From NCBI GenBank assembly GCA_011033025.1, contig WFMF01000105.1:62001-126000 (forward strand): a stretch of 64,000 nucleotides of DNA, given 5' to 3'. Below, piece by piece: positions 43,208-55,670 of this stretch (the first letter of the stretch is position 1; each line of letters begins with the position of its first letter). A program made the translations under genes and the position numbers. The notes below the pieces were generated by a model. The model ran no database searches. It was given only the letters and a program-made list of their open reading frames with translations, and was not told the origin of the DNA. This DNA is from Beroe forskalii. Lineage: Eukaryota; Ctenophora; Nuda; Beroida; Beroidae.

Positions 43208-44648
43208 TTAATCACACACGACAAACATAGCAATTCCCTTACTACCTAAGTGTATGGTGTCTCCTTCTGAGAGGTTTAGAGCTAACAGTCTTTTCTTATC
43301 TAAGAAGCTGTACAGTGGAGGCATTGTTATTTCAAGACGATGTTTTGAACTCACTAGCAAATACCATAGTATTGAATTTACAAATGTATTCATTCATCTT
43401 GGGAATTCTACTAGGTAGCACAGGCATAACAACAATATTTGCAGAGGGATTAAGAGTTTTCATGTCCTCAACCTTGACTTTCAGTAAACCAACTAGTCGC
43501 TCAATATACCCATCAGGGTTTGTCTGGTCAACAGAGTCAGTGCGAAGGTCATTAGTCCCACAGGCTATAACAACATTAGCATACTCACAGCAGTCAGCAG
43601 GGGTTGATGTTCTTGATCTTTGCAGCTTTAACTCTCCGCTTACCAGGGTAGCTTTCCCTACTTTGCCTTTACCATTCCCAAATACAATAGGCTTAGTATT
43701 GGAGTCTCCCACTAGAATAACACTCCTGGAACATTTTGAGTTGATTGTCCGTAGGGTGACTGAGAAGCGTTCACCACACGTTTCGACATCCATAATTCTG
43801 TGGTCAAACCAAGCCTGACTAGCTCTTGACATTGAATAGAGGGGAATTGTGTGATGTCACGTGGGTCTCAGTTTCTTCTGAGTGCTTTCCAGAGAAAATA
43901 ATAGCTCTTGAGTCTCCAATGCTGTACGTGAATATGGAGGATCCAGGTTGTAGCTCCAATTCATCATCTGAGTGTTTGGGAGGGGAACTGGGAGGATCCC
44001 TGGCACTAGTCTTTGCGGGGTAGTGATTTACAAGGATACTGTTGGGTGTCAGGGCATCAGGTAATTCGTAGTCTGTTTTGATTTTCTGGATAATTTTTTG
44101 AAAGCAGGGTGGAATAGAAGGGGGTACAGAGAGCGCTACAGAGAGGAGCAAACTTTGTTCTGTTCAGGGAAGGTTTTTGCAATTTGTATGACTGCATGCT
44201 CTGTCAGGTATAGATGTCTAGGGGAAAGATAGAAGTTTTGTTCCATCCAATGGAATGTCTTGTCTCCTGTGGTCTGGGAGTGATGAGCTACTGCTGATTT
44301 GTTGGAGAATTTGTCAGATGGCCTGTCTTGTTGTCAGTAGTCTAGTCTCATTCATGTTCTGTAATGTGTTTGTGGATGGGTCTGAAGGTCTGTCTATTGT
44401 AAGAGGCAGAACAATTGTCACAGGTGATTTAACTGATTTATGTTGGGGGTGAGGTGTGGGGGAGGGGCGGTCTTTTTTGTTGAGAAGTTACGTAGGTTGG
44501 AGCAGCTGGAATGTTTGGTTTCACTGTGGTATGAAGAAAGCATGGTGAGGGGGGGGTGTAAGGGAGAGTAGTTGAGATTGAAGAGGCTGTTCTGCTGATC
44601 TGTCTGTTGAACTGTTGGGCTGCCATTCTGTTGGGATTCTGTTATCAT
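43208..44648 (-). pseudogene. Minus-strand LINE ORF1 remains: AlkB-like + SGNH hydrolase
   Basis: Three overlapping frames make up one broken protein. 44648-44418 is a polar, proline-rich N-terminus. 44151-43819 carries the first AlkB half: SILVNHY, HSDDELEL (His codon at 43972-43974) and SIFTYSIGDSR. A frame change near 43830 leads into MSRASQAWFDHRI, which aligns with the plus-strand LINE's SMTKASQDIFEHSI and supplies the second His, and then RFSVTLR with both arginines six residues apart as in the other LINE. The SGNH domain follows after only about ten residues, with an intact block I (VILVGDSN), ACGTNDLR and, after another frame change at about 43330, GDTIHLGSKG. The order of domains is the same as in the other LINE. 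Confidence 0.82.
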
Positions 44649-44934
44649 TCACTAAATATTATGAAGGAACACATGAAAGAACTTGTTTTTGATAGGTTAA
44701 ATTATTTGATCTTTATTTTTGGTTAATTCACTTTGGTTTGATAACATTGCTGAGTGTTAGCATGCCTTAAAAGCAGTGATCCTAAATTTCAATTATTTAT
44801 TATTACCATTCATTGCTGTCCAACAAAATTAACATTTATGAATATTCATACTATCAATATCTTTCAATATCTTTAAATTAACTAACTGAGTGTCAAAATG
44901 GTCAAAATAGTGTCATTAATTTATTGAAAAGATC
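44649..44934. promoter_or_regulatory. Upstream of RGS22-like gene
   Basis: Short AT-rich stretch between the minus-strand LINE and the first proposed exon of the RGS22-like gene. No element identified. Confidence 0.3.
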
Positions 44935-47900
44935 ATGATCCCAGACAGCAACATTCCTGCTCTTGAAAAACGTTTGCGTTTTTAATTCTTTTAAAGTCTA
45001 AAATTTTAAAGTTGAAAGTCTTATCACTTTTTCTGCATTTTTGGGGCTCCTGTACCTTCCTGACTGATTTATTAATTGCGTTCGCTGAACACACCATGCA
45101 GTTAATATCCATAATTATAAGTCAGATGATTTACAAGCAAATTCTCCATATTGAAGTACTTTTTAAACCATATACTAACTGTACTTACCTACTTTTACAG
45201 GTCCACAATACAGTGCTTCTTACTTAAAATATTTGTTGCAAGACTTGACATTTACAAGCTATCTTAATGTGTTCTTGAATCTTCCAGTGAGTGCATAGGT
45301 AGTGACAATAGGAAAGCAGCTAGATTATTTTAGAACTATCATTGGATAGGTATAAACAAAAGTTTCCTTTTGAAATGTTGAATAGTTGAATTGGTACAAG
45401 GTTTGATTTATATACTCATGAGTTTTCAGTTTTGACCTGAAACCTAATAATAAGACCTCATATGGAAACATAATTTTCAGATATTTCCGAGAAGAATAAG
45501 CTATGTATCAACCAAAAAGTCATTTAGTATTGAACCCATCTTGACGAGAAAGTATTTGGTGAGTCATGCATGTAGACTGTAGGTACCTATGTGCTGGATA
45601 TTTTGTAATATTTAGGTTATGTTGAATGATACTATTATTGCAAATTTGAGTTGATAAGTACTTGATTCTTGAATAACAAATATTTTCAGCATATCCATCA
45701 TTCAAAGCTATGTTGCTGGTTAGCAGGAACAAGGTTGCCAATGTTCATAAGATCAGATCTCTATTATCACTACCTTCTATGTAAAACATTATGCCAGGAT
45801 AATGCGATTTTAAAATCTTTTATGACACTTGAATCTAGATGTAAGTACCTATTTGAATCTTAAATCTATGAAAAACTTTTATCACATCATCTGATGGTTT
45901 CAAGTAGTTGGTTTCATGAGTTCATAGTATTTGTTGATGCCATTAGTATTTAAGTCCTCAATTCATATCGTCCCTGTTTAACTTTCAGATCCAGAAGTAC
46001 CACCAATAAGAGATATATCTGGGTTTTACAACTTCCATCATTACGTGATAACCTGTGGACAGGGCCATCAAGTTGTTACCTGCTGGCTCGATATTGAGAA
46101 GATACACTCAGCAAAAGGAAGAGAAAAAGCTGATAAACTTGAGAAATTCTTTGATTCATATTTGGTTAGATTTAAGTTTATTGTTAAAGTTCATATTCAT
46201 ATTCACCCCAGGTGTGCCCCAGGTGTGCCCAGGTTGTGCCCCAGGTGTGCATCGGCAGATTACCGAGTTACCTATTCACTTATATCAGCTATGCTAAGCC
46301 CAGTGATTCCAACTAATTGAGTGAATGTTCATAAAAAGCCTGGTATAATTGATAATTGTAACTCACAGATTTTTAGATTTTATAATTGTTGTATTTCAGT
46401 GAAACTAAGTTTAATCTGATAATACTGTACAGTGTACCTTAAAGAACATGTTCCCCTTATAGGTACATAACCGCATTTTTCAGTTTTTAGATTCACCTCA
46501 AATTATTCAACAACTGTATCGTGATATTGCTTATGATGAAGTCAGTGCTGTTTGCTGTGGAGTGAGATTTGTTCAAGGATACTTGAGGGGTGATGCTGTA
46601 TATCTGCAGGTTATTTATGATCATAGGTACCTACAAGCGTGAAAAAATTTCTGTTCATCCTGACTTCTTTGCAACTATCATGGTGGCTAAATTCGGAATA
46701 TTATAATCTTAATCAAATTATTATCATCCAAATAGATATCATATTTTGCATTCCTTGGGCTTTCTGTGCTCTGGAAAATGATACTTCCATACCTGTATTA
46801 AATTTTTAGTGTTGGTCCTATAAAATATAGAGTGCTACTTTAACACTTCATTACATTATTATCATCACCAATCTTTGTAATTTGTATTTTATTCAACTTT
46901 CAGCAAATTAAAGACAAACTTCTTCGTGAGAAGCGACTGTTCAGAAAGCTACAAGATAAAATCACACAGGATCTGAAAGTTTATTGGCTCCCTCGATACT
47001 ATGCTCATCTTTCCAGAAGTAATATTTTCTTAAATATTATCATAATTTATTCGATAAGATCTGTTGACAAAACAAAGTAAGAAATTTTGTTTATGTATTC
47101 TTCATTTTGTTGGGTTTCCCAATTTACAACAGTACAAAACCATAAACCAACCAGGAGTGAACCCAAAAGACGTCATTGCACCGACACAAAGTGCATCTAG
47201 TTTTCACAGCCTTATCAGCGAAGTTACTCCTTCCTCTGGCTTTGAGACCGAGTGTAAGTTGAAATTTCAATTTCAACCTCCATTTTTAAATAACACTGCA
47301 AAGAATTACTCCATCTCATATAAAATTCCTTCTGTGGAGCAGTATAATTCATTATAATAGTTACCGACCGTGGGGAGGTTACAATTAATTTTAATGCGCC
47401 AACAAACGTAAGTGTCTTCGAACGAGCCAGGGTTGTTTGCCTAATTTACTTGACTATTTGACTTGATTATGTACCTAGTTGATAACCGTACCTTTTGCCT
47501 CATGATTTTGCAGACAGAAATATGCCAGACCACTTTCCCTGCTGTCAGCTTCCCCCACTCACTCTCCTCACACCACTCCCCTCACACCTCTCCCCTCACA
47601 CCACTCCCCTCACACCACTCCCCTCACACCACTCCCCTCACACCTCTCCCCTCACACCACTCCCCTCACACCACTCCCCTCACACCACTCCTCTTACACC
47701 ACTCCCCTCACAACACTCCCCTCACACCACTCCCCTCACACCACTCGCCTCACACCACTCCCCTAACACCACTCCCCTCACACCACTCCCCTCACACCAC
47801 TCCTCTTACACCACTCCCCTCACACGAGTCACCACTCTCCTCACACCACTCCCCTTACACCACTCCCCTCACACCACTCCCCTCACACCACTCCCCTCAC

Positions 47901-49761
47901 ACCACTCCCCTCACACCACTCTCCTTATACCACTCCCCTCACACCACTCCCCCTACACCACTCCCCTTACACCACTCCCCTCACACCACTCCCCTCACAC
48001 CACTCCCCTTACACCACTCCCCTCACACCACTCCCCTCACACCACTCCCCTCACACCACTCCCCCACACCACTCCCCTCACACCACTCCCCTCACACCAC
48101 TCCCCTCACACCACTCCCCTCACACCACTCCCCTTACACCACTCCCCTCACACCACTCCCCTCTCACCACTCCCTTCACACCACTACCCTTAAACCACTC
48201 CCCTCACACCACTCCTCTCACACCATTCTCCTCACACCACTCCTCTCACACCACTCCCCTCACACCACTCCCCTCACACCACTCCCCTCACACAACTCCC
48301 CTCACACCACTCCCCTTACACCACTCCCCTCACACCACTCCCCTCTCACCACTCCCTTCACACCACTACCCTTAAACCACTCCCCTCACACCACTCCCCT
48401 TACACCACTCCCCTCACACCACTCCCCTTACACCACTCCTCACACCACTCTACTTACACCACTCCCCTCACACCACTCTACTTACATCACTCCCCTCACA
48501 CCACTCCCCTCACACCACTCCCCTTACCCACTCCTCACACCACTACCCCTTAAACCACTCCCCTCCTCACACCACTCCTCTCACCCACTCCCCTCACCCT
48601 CCCCACACCATTCTCCTCACACCACTCCCCTCACACCACTCCCCTCACTCCCCTCACACCACTCCCCTCACACCACTCCACTCACACCACTCCTCTCACA
48701 CCCCTCCACCACTCCCTCACACCACTCCCCTCACACCACCCCTCACACCCCCCCACACCACTCCCCTCACACCACTCCCCTCACACCACTCCCCCTACAC
48801 CACTCCCCTCACACCACTCCCCTCACACCACTCCCCTCACACCACTCCCTCACACCACTCCCTCACACCACTCCCCCACCACTCCCTTACACCACTCCCA
48901 CCCCCCCCCACACCACTCCCCTCACACCACTCCCCTCACACCACTCCCCTCACACCACTCCCCTCACACCACTCCCCCACACCACTCCCCTCACACCCAC
49001 TCCCCTCACACCACTCCCTCACACCACTCCCCTCACCAACCCCTCCCCACACCACCCCTCACACCACTCCCCTCTCACCACTCCCTTCACACCACTACCC
49101 TTAAACCACTCCCCTCACACCACTCCCCTTACACCACTCCCCTCACACCACTCCCCTTACACCACTCTCCTTACACCACTCCCCTCACACCACTCCCCTC
49201 ACACCATTCTCCTCACACCACTCCCCTCACACCACTCCCCTCACACCACTCCCCTCACACCACTCCCCTTACACCACTCCTCACACCACTCCCCTCACAC
49301 CTCTCTTGCTCCCTTAGTGCTGTCTGACACTGAATGTTTACCTCCGTTGATGAAGAGTAAGCTGTGTTCTACTGACGGTCTGCGCCGAACATCTCAAGTT
49401 GTCTTCTCTCATGACATGGGCATGGACATTTCCATGGGTAGGGTGCATGTGCAGTTTTATTTCGTTATATTACCTCACGTCATGAAAGTGATCTTTCAGC
49501 GCAATTTATTGCTTTGCCATTGTATTTAATCTACGAACTACAGTTCAGAAGTGCTGTATTCCGATCAGTCCTTATCTTTTTGTAACAAAAGGCAAGCAAA
49601 ATTCGAACCAAATTTTTTAATTCAGTTTTTATTGCTATTTTGCTTCAGACGAAATCGAAGTGTCGAATGACACAGAAAGTCGGATCGAGAGGAATTTGAA
49701 GAACTTCGTCGAAAGAATTCACAGTGAACGAGTTGAAAGTAGAAAGCGTGCTTCTTCTGTA
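44935..49761 (+). CDS. RGS22-like protein (regulator of G-protein signalling family)
   Basis: Proposed exons: 44935-44971 (weak first exon, ATG at 44935), 45201-45286, 45481-45558, 45690-45840, 45989-46164, 46484-46609, 46904-47018, 47133-47253, 49318-49437 and 49649-49761. All have GT-AG borders and compatible phases except the 46904-47018/47133 junction, which is off by one and unresolved. Evidence for RGS22: an N-terminal segment with FTSYLNVFLNLP, then CWLAGTRLPMFIRSDLYYHY, recalling the W...RLP.F..SD.Y motif I associate with RGS22. An RGS-like helical segment follows (TCWLDIEKIH...LEKFFDSYL), then VYWLPRYYAH. RGS domains speed GTP hydrolysis on G-alpha; RGS22 itself is a testis/cilium-linked family member. 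The product (about 370 aa so far) is much shorter than vertebrate RGS22. It ends in phase 0 without a stop, so more exons follow, perhaps those at 61.3 kb. Confidence 0.6.
47560..49310. repeat. 14-bp satellite (CACACCACTCCCCT)n
   Basis: About 125 copies of the 14-bp unit with few variants (TTACACC, CTCTCACC), interrupted by length changes. It sits in the intron between the RGS22-like exons at 47133-47253 and 49318-49437 and reaches to within a few bases of the downstream acceptor. The strand is almost G-free. Confidence 0.96.
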
Positions 49762-49827
49762 GTAAGTCAGCCTTTGTGACTTAATTGTTATACAATTTCT
49801 AAAATGTTTTTCATCAGGGGGTCGGGC

Positions 49828-49995
49828 CAGCCACGTAGCTAGGATTTTTGACCAGGGGATGCATGCAGAAAACTAGGGGATGCTGAGCAAACCATTTTGA
49901 CCAATTATCACAAAGGATGCAAATTTTTCAGGGGATGCAAGCCAACTTTCCAGGGATGCAGAGCATCCCCTGCATCCCCTCTGGCTACGTGGCTG
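49828..49995. mobile_element. hAT-like MITE with perfect 8-bp target-site duplication
   Basis: 168 bp with terminal inverted repeats CAGCCACGTAGC/GCTACGTGGCTG, flanked on both sides by GGTCGGGC (49820-49827 and 49996-50003). CAG-type ends and an 8-bp duplication are hAT hallmarks. The inside repeats GGGGATGCA words and has no coding capacity. Confidence 0.85.
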
Positions 49996-50003
49996 GGTCG
50001 GGC

Positions 50004-53000
50004 GCCCAAAATGTACGGTTTCTTGAGTAGCAACCTAACTTATTAGTAAAGGGCTTATGCAAAATTCCCGGCCAAGAATTTTTGAGGCCTAATTCAAGAA
50101 GTGAATCCTTATATTGATTTTTTAGATTGGAAGTTGGTGATTGTAGTACATAAGTACCTAGAACTACCTAATACCTACTTCCTACCGACGTAGTTATTTA
50201 CTTGACTGTTTAAAAGGGCATTAGGTAGGTTAATAACATTATCTTGACATAACTAAAAACTGCCTCTTATTGCGTATAGAACGGTTAACATTATTCCGAC
50301 GTATTTTTTGATTTTTCTGGTCTAAGCTGACGCAGATTGCAATTTTTGATAGTTTCGATTTGAGTTTGTTGGTAGGTAGGTACCCATATCGTGATCATTT
50401 TATACAAATTTACACAAGCTATGCACACCCATGTACTCATGTATCGACATTTGCTTTGTACACACTGTGTACTACACAGTGTAGGTACATGCTGCGCTTA
50501 TGATATACAGATCAACGTCATCAATTCAATACCTAATGCTCCACGATGACGTGACAAACCTGGTCTACTATATAATATGTTTATTATGATAAGCACTATC
50601 ATTCCGTTTCAATTCAATTACCTTTCCACATTACGGATGATGGGTCTTGCATACTTGATTCTTGCATTCTGTTGTCTGCAGTGTAACAATATCGTGGGCC
50701 GTGCATTTGTGTTTTTGATCCCTCGTCTCAACTCTTACTTCGAAATTGTTTTTACACTATGCAATTACCATATTTGTTTTTTAACTGAATGATCGGATCA
50801 CTGTTTATTAGTCGCATACTGATACTGATTAATGATGATTATAGTCTCTGCGACAAAATGAAAGAAGCTGATTTTTAATAAATAAATCTGATTTTAATAA
50901 ACTGACATCGGGAATATTTTCGGAATTCTACTCCGTCATCGACCTCAAATTTGATTGTATAAAGTAGTGTTGTAAAGTTTATGTATATTGAACAGTTTGA
51001 TATTTTCATCACTCAAATTTGATCGCAATATAATGCAATTGATCAAATGAAAACTGTGCCAACCGATTGTTGTTTCTTTGAAGAAGAGGTGTGCCGAATT
51101 ACAACCCGATACTGCATATCCCATACTCGAGAGACTGTGAGATATACTGAAGGGAAAAGGAAGTAGTTCTGCGTCATTAGATCAGTAATGAGCTAATGAT
51201 CGTAAGGACCTTCCAAAGCACAAGGAAATATTTCCTGTGTGCTGGCGGTATATATGCAACTTATGTCCATGGAGGAGTGGGGAGAAGCTACGTGCCTTGC
51301 CTGGCTTAATACGGTGGATGTCCTTGCTGTACGGCTTGTTAAACAAGGAACTGAAACCGTAGGGCTCCGTACAGGCTTCGCTCTGCACCTTCTGGTGTTG
51401 CGATATACACGCCTCTTGTTGTAATATGTTACATGTTAGGTATTGCCAATAAGGTCCCATAACATTTAAATTATTGAATGAAAGCCAATGAGACCGGCGC
51501 TGGCAGTCTCGACTTTCTTGATATTCCAGTATGGGTCACGCGTACTTAAACAAAAATTCAATTCCATGTCAGTAACTCAATATCTAAGCACTTTAGGGCT
51601 TATGTTTATTAACTAAGTAACTATTCGCATGTCAACATGGCCATTGTGAACATTTTAACTTGAAAACCAAGTCTGTACCACCTTCCTGTGCCGAGATAGA
51701 TTTTGTGCATTTTAGTACATTTCTACATAATAATATGTACAAATGTATTGTAGTAGTTGTTACAAGTACAATCCTCCACCTAAGGTATAATGGCTTCGGA
51801 CTGCATAGGTCACTTGCATTTGCTGGTCAAAAGACTGCTCGCATCATTAGCAAATGGAATTTAGCATGATTACTTAATTAGATGGTTGCAGGACTTGGTT
51901 GCAGGACTTGCTTATCAAGATGCAGGCTTTCTATATGGGCATATTGAATAAAGCATGCGCATGTTGTGCAGCCTTTGTACAGTTGAAGCAGTCTTTTTAC
52001 TAATGGCTATATTCTTACATGTAAAGCCAGCACAGGCCTTTCGTTAAATGGAGTAGTAGTCACGTGACTATGCTAACTCCACTCCCATGTATAATGTAGG
52101 GGGAATATCACATGCAAGCCTTTTCTTACTATACTGTATTCGCAGGCATTAATTGTCGTATGCAAGCTTTCTGTGTAACGTTGACCTCCTCCTGCGACCT
52201 CAAACAATAGATGCAGTATTTTCCTTATGGAGAAGCCTGTACCTACTTGGTTAATAACGCCATATCCCGCCTATTGGTTCCGAGTGTACACAGTACCCAC
52301 AGATGCGCTGCTATTATACCTAGCAGCGCATCATAAACGTTGTTCCAAAGATGCAAGATGCCCGTTGCACTTTCATAACTGAATTTGCGGAGAAGTTCTT
52401 GCTCATTCTTTTTTTCAGGATCAGCATCGCATTGCAATGGTACTTCCTTACTTTAAATACTTTCATTACGAATTGTTAAATTCGTTCGAATTGCAGTGTT
52501 TTACGTTGCATACGAGGTGCTGCTTGTAACTTTCTAAGATTGGATTGTTCCTATCACAGAAATTGAAGAGTTGATTATCGGTGGTCGTCCCTGACTGTTA
52601 TTATTGCTTTATTACATTATCCCAACCACGTTGTTACACGCTTGCTATATCCATGCAGTATACATTTTCTTGCTAATATTAGAATATTCCTGTGTATAGT
52701 GTATATACACTGTACTGTATGTAATCTTAATCCTTCATTGTATTACATCAGGAGGCGTGTATAACATCAAGAGGCGGTGTAATAGTGTAACGCGATACTG
52801 TGCTATATTTTCTAAATTACATTCACTGAATTATTCGAGTACAAATGCGTGATACTTGCTAACGCTGTGCCCGCAATTCTAAGCCTTGTAGCCTACAATA
52901 CGAGTGTCGCTGCTGATCTTTGCCATTTGCTACGATTCTTCATGTTTCAGTATCTATTTTCACAATATTTTAGTATTTTCTATACCTATAGTTACACTGT

Positions 53001-53492
53001 ATCACTTTACATTGCTTACTCACTATTATGTACAACATAAGTAGTAGAAACATGGTGCAGTTTCCTTTCTGGTTTCAGTTCCCCCTTTCTAAATCTTGGA
53101 GTCCTTGTATTCTTCCATTCTTTTTAAAATTACCCCAAGCATCCATGCGAGCCATTAGCCATTAGCCAACAACCTGCTTTTTTAATCTGGACACTTGGTT
53201 ATTATCACATACACCTTTATAGTAAGACATTGAATATAATATTGTTGAATTGATTATTGAATTGAATTGAATATCCAATGTTTTCATTCCATATTTTTTC
53301 ATTGAAGCATTGAACATTTATTCAAAAATTCGCAATTGCTTTGCCTCATTTTGCATCATGTTATTTCTCATATTACTGAATGATACCACGCACCAATGTC
53401 TTCCAAACCCGTGCAAGAGTTTGAAAAACATTGGAATGGATATTAACATAATATTCAGAACCCTTTAATAATGCCCATTCAACGAAAGGGCA
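50004..53492. other. Non-coding stretch; contains one dispersed element copy
   Basis: No coding exon I can support in 3.5 kb. 50826-50967 is a second copy of the small element at 38367-38570. Words such as GTAGGTACCTAC recur near 50150-50380. If the exons at 61.3 kb belong to the RGS22-like gene, this is intron; otherwise it is intergenic. Confidence 0.45.
50826..50967. mobile_element. Second copy of the small dispersed element
   Basis: The first about 100 bp (TGATTAATGATGATTATAGT to CATCGGGAATATTTTCGGAA) are nearly identical to 38367-38465, followed by CTCCGTCATCGACCTC to TTGTATAAAG. It lacks the extra internal block of the 38-kb copy. Confidence 0.7.
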
Positions 53493-55129
53493 ATGAGTCG
53501 CAAAGGTTCCAAGTTTATCGTGACGCACAAGGCCTTCCACTACGAAGTGAGTGAGCGACGATGGGAGGATTTGCCAGGATTGTTTAACATCAGATCTAAA
53601 TACTCGACCTGTGAATTGAGGATAACGAGAAGTTACTGGGACTCAAGAAATGATAGATTCATCGATGTTGAAGCTGTTAATGCAGAAACATTCGAGGCAA
53701 TAAAACTTATTCCTGATCACCACTGGAAAGGATCCGTTGCAGTGGCACATGTGAAGTTCAAGCGAAGTGCCAGGAGAAAAAGTAAGTTGTGAATCAAATT
53801 TTATACAAAAATGTTTTTAAATAACTCCAGATCAATTGTCAACAATTATTCGCTATTAGTAATAAACTCTGCCAAAATTCATTTAATTAAAAGTCTGAAA
53901 TATATCAATATTTTGCAGAGGATGTTGAAGTTTCCGATTGCAATGATTCTGAAGTTGTGGTTGTTGACGAGTCACCTCAGATGGAAGCTAACTTGTCAAG
54001 AGATTCAGATGACTTTGCCAACAATGAACAGATAAAAATCATGAATACTGACACTGCTGTTCCGCTGGCACTGACTTATTGTGAAGAAAAGGTTGCAGAA
54101 TTCAGTCGTCAGATGAAGTTGCTCAATGATTGGGTGTGTGACAGCGATGAAGAACATTCTGTAACTTCCGACCAGAAATCAGGGATTTCAAATCATAACG
54201 AGGACGTTTTGATCAGTTCAGACCAGCAAAGTGATAAGTTGGTTCATTCAGAGGCTCAAACAGAAGATTTGGAAATTCCAGATCATGTAGAATTGGTTAA
54301 TGAAGGAACACAAAGCAAACTTTCTGAAGCTCAGCCTGAAAATGAAGCACATGAACTTGAACACTCAGAAAAACAACTCGATGACCTCGGAAACACTGAT
54401 GGGAAACATGAGTATTCGTCTATTGAACAGGCATCACAATCTTCAAAACCTCCCTCGGATTCGTTACAGCAGCTTGTTGGTTCAGTTGATCAACTGGTTG
54501 ATGTTGTAAAACTACTTGTTCGCTCTGGCTCTGAACCAAGCAGCCTTAAAGATTCCATGATTTTAAGCAACACAACAGGCTATTCTTATTCGTTTGACAG
54601 ATCATCTCGTCAATCAACCGCTTGCAGGAAAAGAAAACTGCCTGATAATGATACGGGTCCCACGAGTCAAAAACTTGCCGAGAAACCAGATGGAAATATA
54701 GAAGCATCAACTCTTTATGAGGATGAATTCACTGAAAATCCTTCTCAAACAAGTTTTAGTACTGCACACCATGTCCAAGAAACCCAATCTTCAATTAAAG
54801 TCTCTAAAAATGGGTCATCCTCAAGTAAATCAGGGGAAAGAAGGGATCTGAAAACATCAGAACTGAACATAGGAGATTATGTCATAGTCGATCACGAGTC
54901 AAAACACTGCCCTGGGAAAATAATCAGAATTCCCGATGATATCCATGTAACAGTGAGGTGTTTGAATAGGGTGGGAGATGTGGGATCAATATGGGTGTGG
55001 GGCAGACCACCCAGCATAGCTGATTATCCCATTTCTGATGTAGTTTCCAGAATAGAAACTCCCCATGCCCTCCCAGCCGGTGATGGGCAAACTGCTGAGT
55101 TTTATGTCCCAGAGCTAGACAATAGCTAG
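53493..55129 (+). CDS. Orphan nuclear-type protein with C-terminal Tudor/chromo-like domain
   Basis: Two exons, 53493-53781 and 53919-55129, joined in phase 1, give 499 aa from an ATG to a TAG. Not a family I recognise. Residues 1-97 are compact and basic (MSRKGSKFIVTHKAFHYEVS...KFKRSARRKSK), with aromatic residues spaced like a folded domain. The middle (about 100-400) is rich in Ser, Glu, Asp and Gln and looks disordered, apart from a hydrophobic heptad stretch LQQLVGSVDQLVDVVKLLV and a basic patch CRKRKLP that could be a nuclear localisation signal. The last 90 residues (LNIGDYVIVDHES, CPGKIIRI, IWVWGRPPSIADYP, FYVPELD) resemble small SH3/Tudor-like barrels found at the C-terminus of many invertebrate and transposon-derived proteins. 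The first exon begins after AT-rich non-coding sequence. Expression is untested; frame conservation through both exons argues for a real gene. Confidence 0.75.
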
Positions 55130-55253
55130 TCAAATTGGTAGAATTCTACTTAATTTATTGCTCTTGTTTCAAATTCCTTGATAGTCTAAGTAATTTATAA
55201 GATAGTCTTACCAATTCATAAATTTCTGAATTACTTTCAAGCGTTTATACCGG

Positions 55254-55670
55254 GCAGATAGGCTTACCAAACTTTAAAAAATGGTTCAAAATGACTATAA
55301 AATAGTGACTAGCTATCCCAGCTGATTTTTTTGATGATTTTTTTTCAATGTTGCCATACTGGACGTAAGAAGTTCGACATGTTCCCGGTCACCTAGGGCC
55401 CTGAAATTTTAGGTTGGATGAACTCTGACATCTAATTAACACTGTGTAAAAATTTCAGAAAGATCCAATAAGTCGTTTTGATTTTATGACCAATTATGTA
55501 AACAGCATAAACACGCCGTACCCCTACTGCAGCACAAGTCACAACAAAACATAAACAACAAGGCCCTAGGTGAACGGGGACAAAATCATCAAAAAAATTC
55601 AGCTGGGATTGCTAGTCACTATTTTATAGCCATTTTGAACCATTTTTCAAAGTTTGGTAAGCCTATCTGC
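55254..55670. mobile_element. Fold-back MITE, 417 bp
   Basis: Terminal inverted repeats of about 90 bp (GCAGATAGGCTTACCAAACT outward ends) differ at only a few positions. A further inner pair (GTTCCCGGTCACCTAGGGCC and its near-complement) extends the dyad after an offset. The middle is unique. No clear target-site duplication was seen, and it codes for nothing. Confidence 0.85.

Larger units (their letters stand above)
39510..44648 (-). mobile_element. Old, broken minus-strand LINE with AlkB-SGNH ORF1
   Basis: Remains of a full CR1/L2-like LINE on the minus strand, damaged by many frameshifts and stops. In order it holds an ORF1 with AlkB-like and SGNH domains (44648 to 43208), a PHD-finger-like segment, an endonuclease and a reverse transcriptase ending in a C-terminal tail (39821 to 39510). 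A foreign LINE fragment sits inside it at 39822-40139. It lies immediately 5' of the RGS22-like gene. The proteins differ widely from those of the 32-38 kb LINE, so the two are separate families. Confidence 0.88.

Noticed and set aside
47019-47132. A clean junction between RGS22-like exons 46904-47018 and 47133-47253
   Set aside because: The visible donor leaves phase 1 while the next exon needs phase 0; no better site was found, so the junction is left unresolved.
47463-49529. 688-codon plus-strand reading frame of His/Thr/Pro/Leu/Ser repeats, and a second overlapping one
   Set aside because: It is the 14-bp satellite read without stops. Real exons at 47133-47253 and 49318-49437 splice around it.
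52849-53040. 63-codon hydrophobic plus-strand frame that could be a membrane peptide
   Set aside because: AT-rich composition alone explains it; no start context, splice signals or homology.
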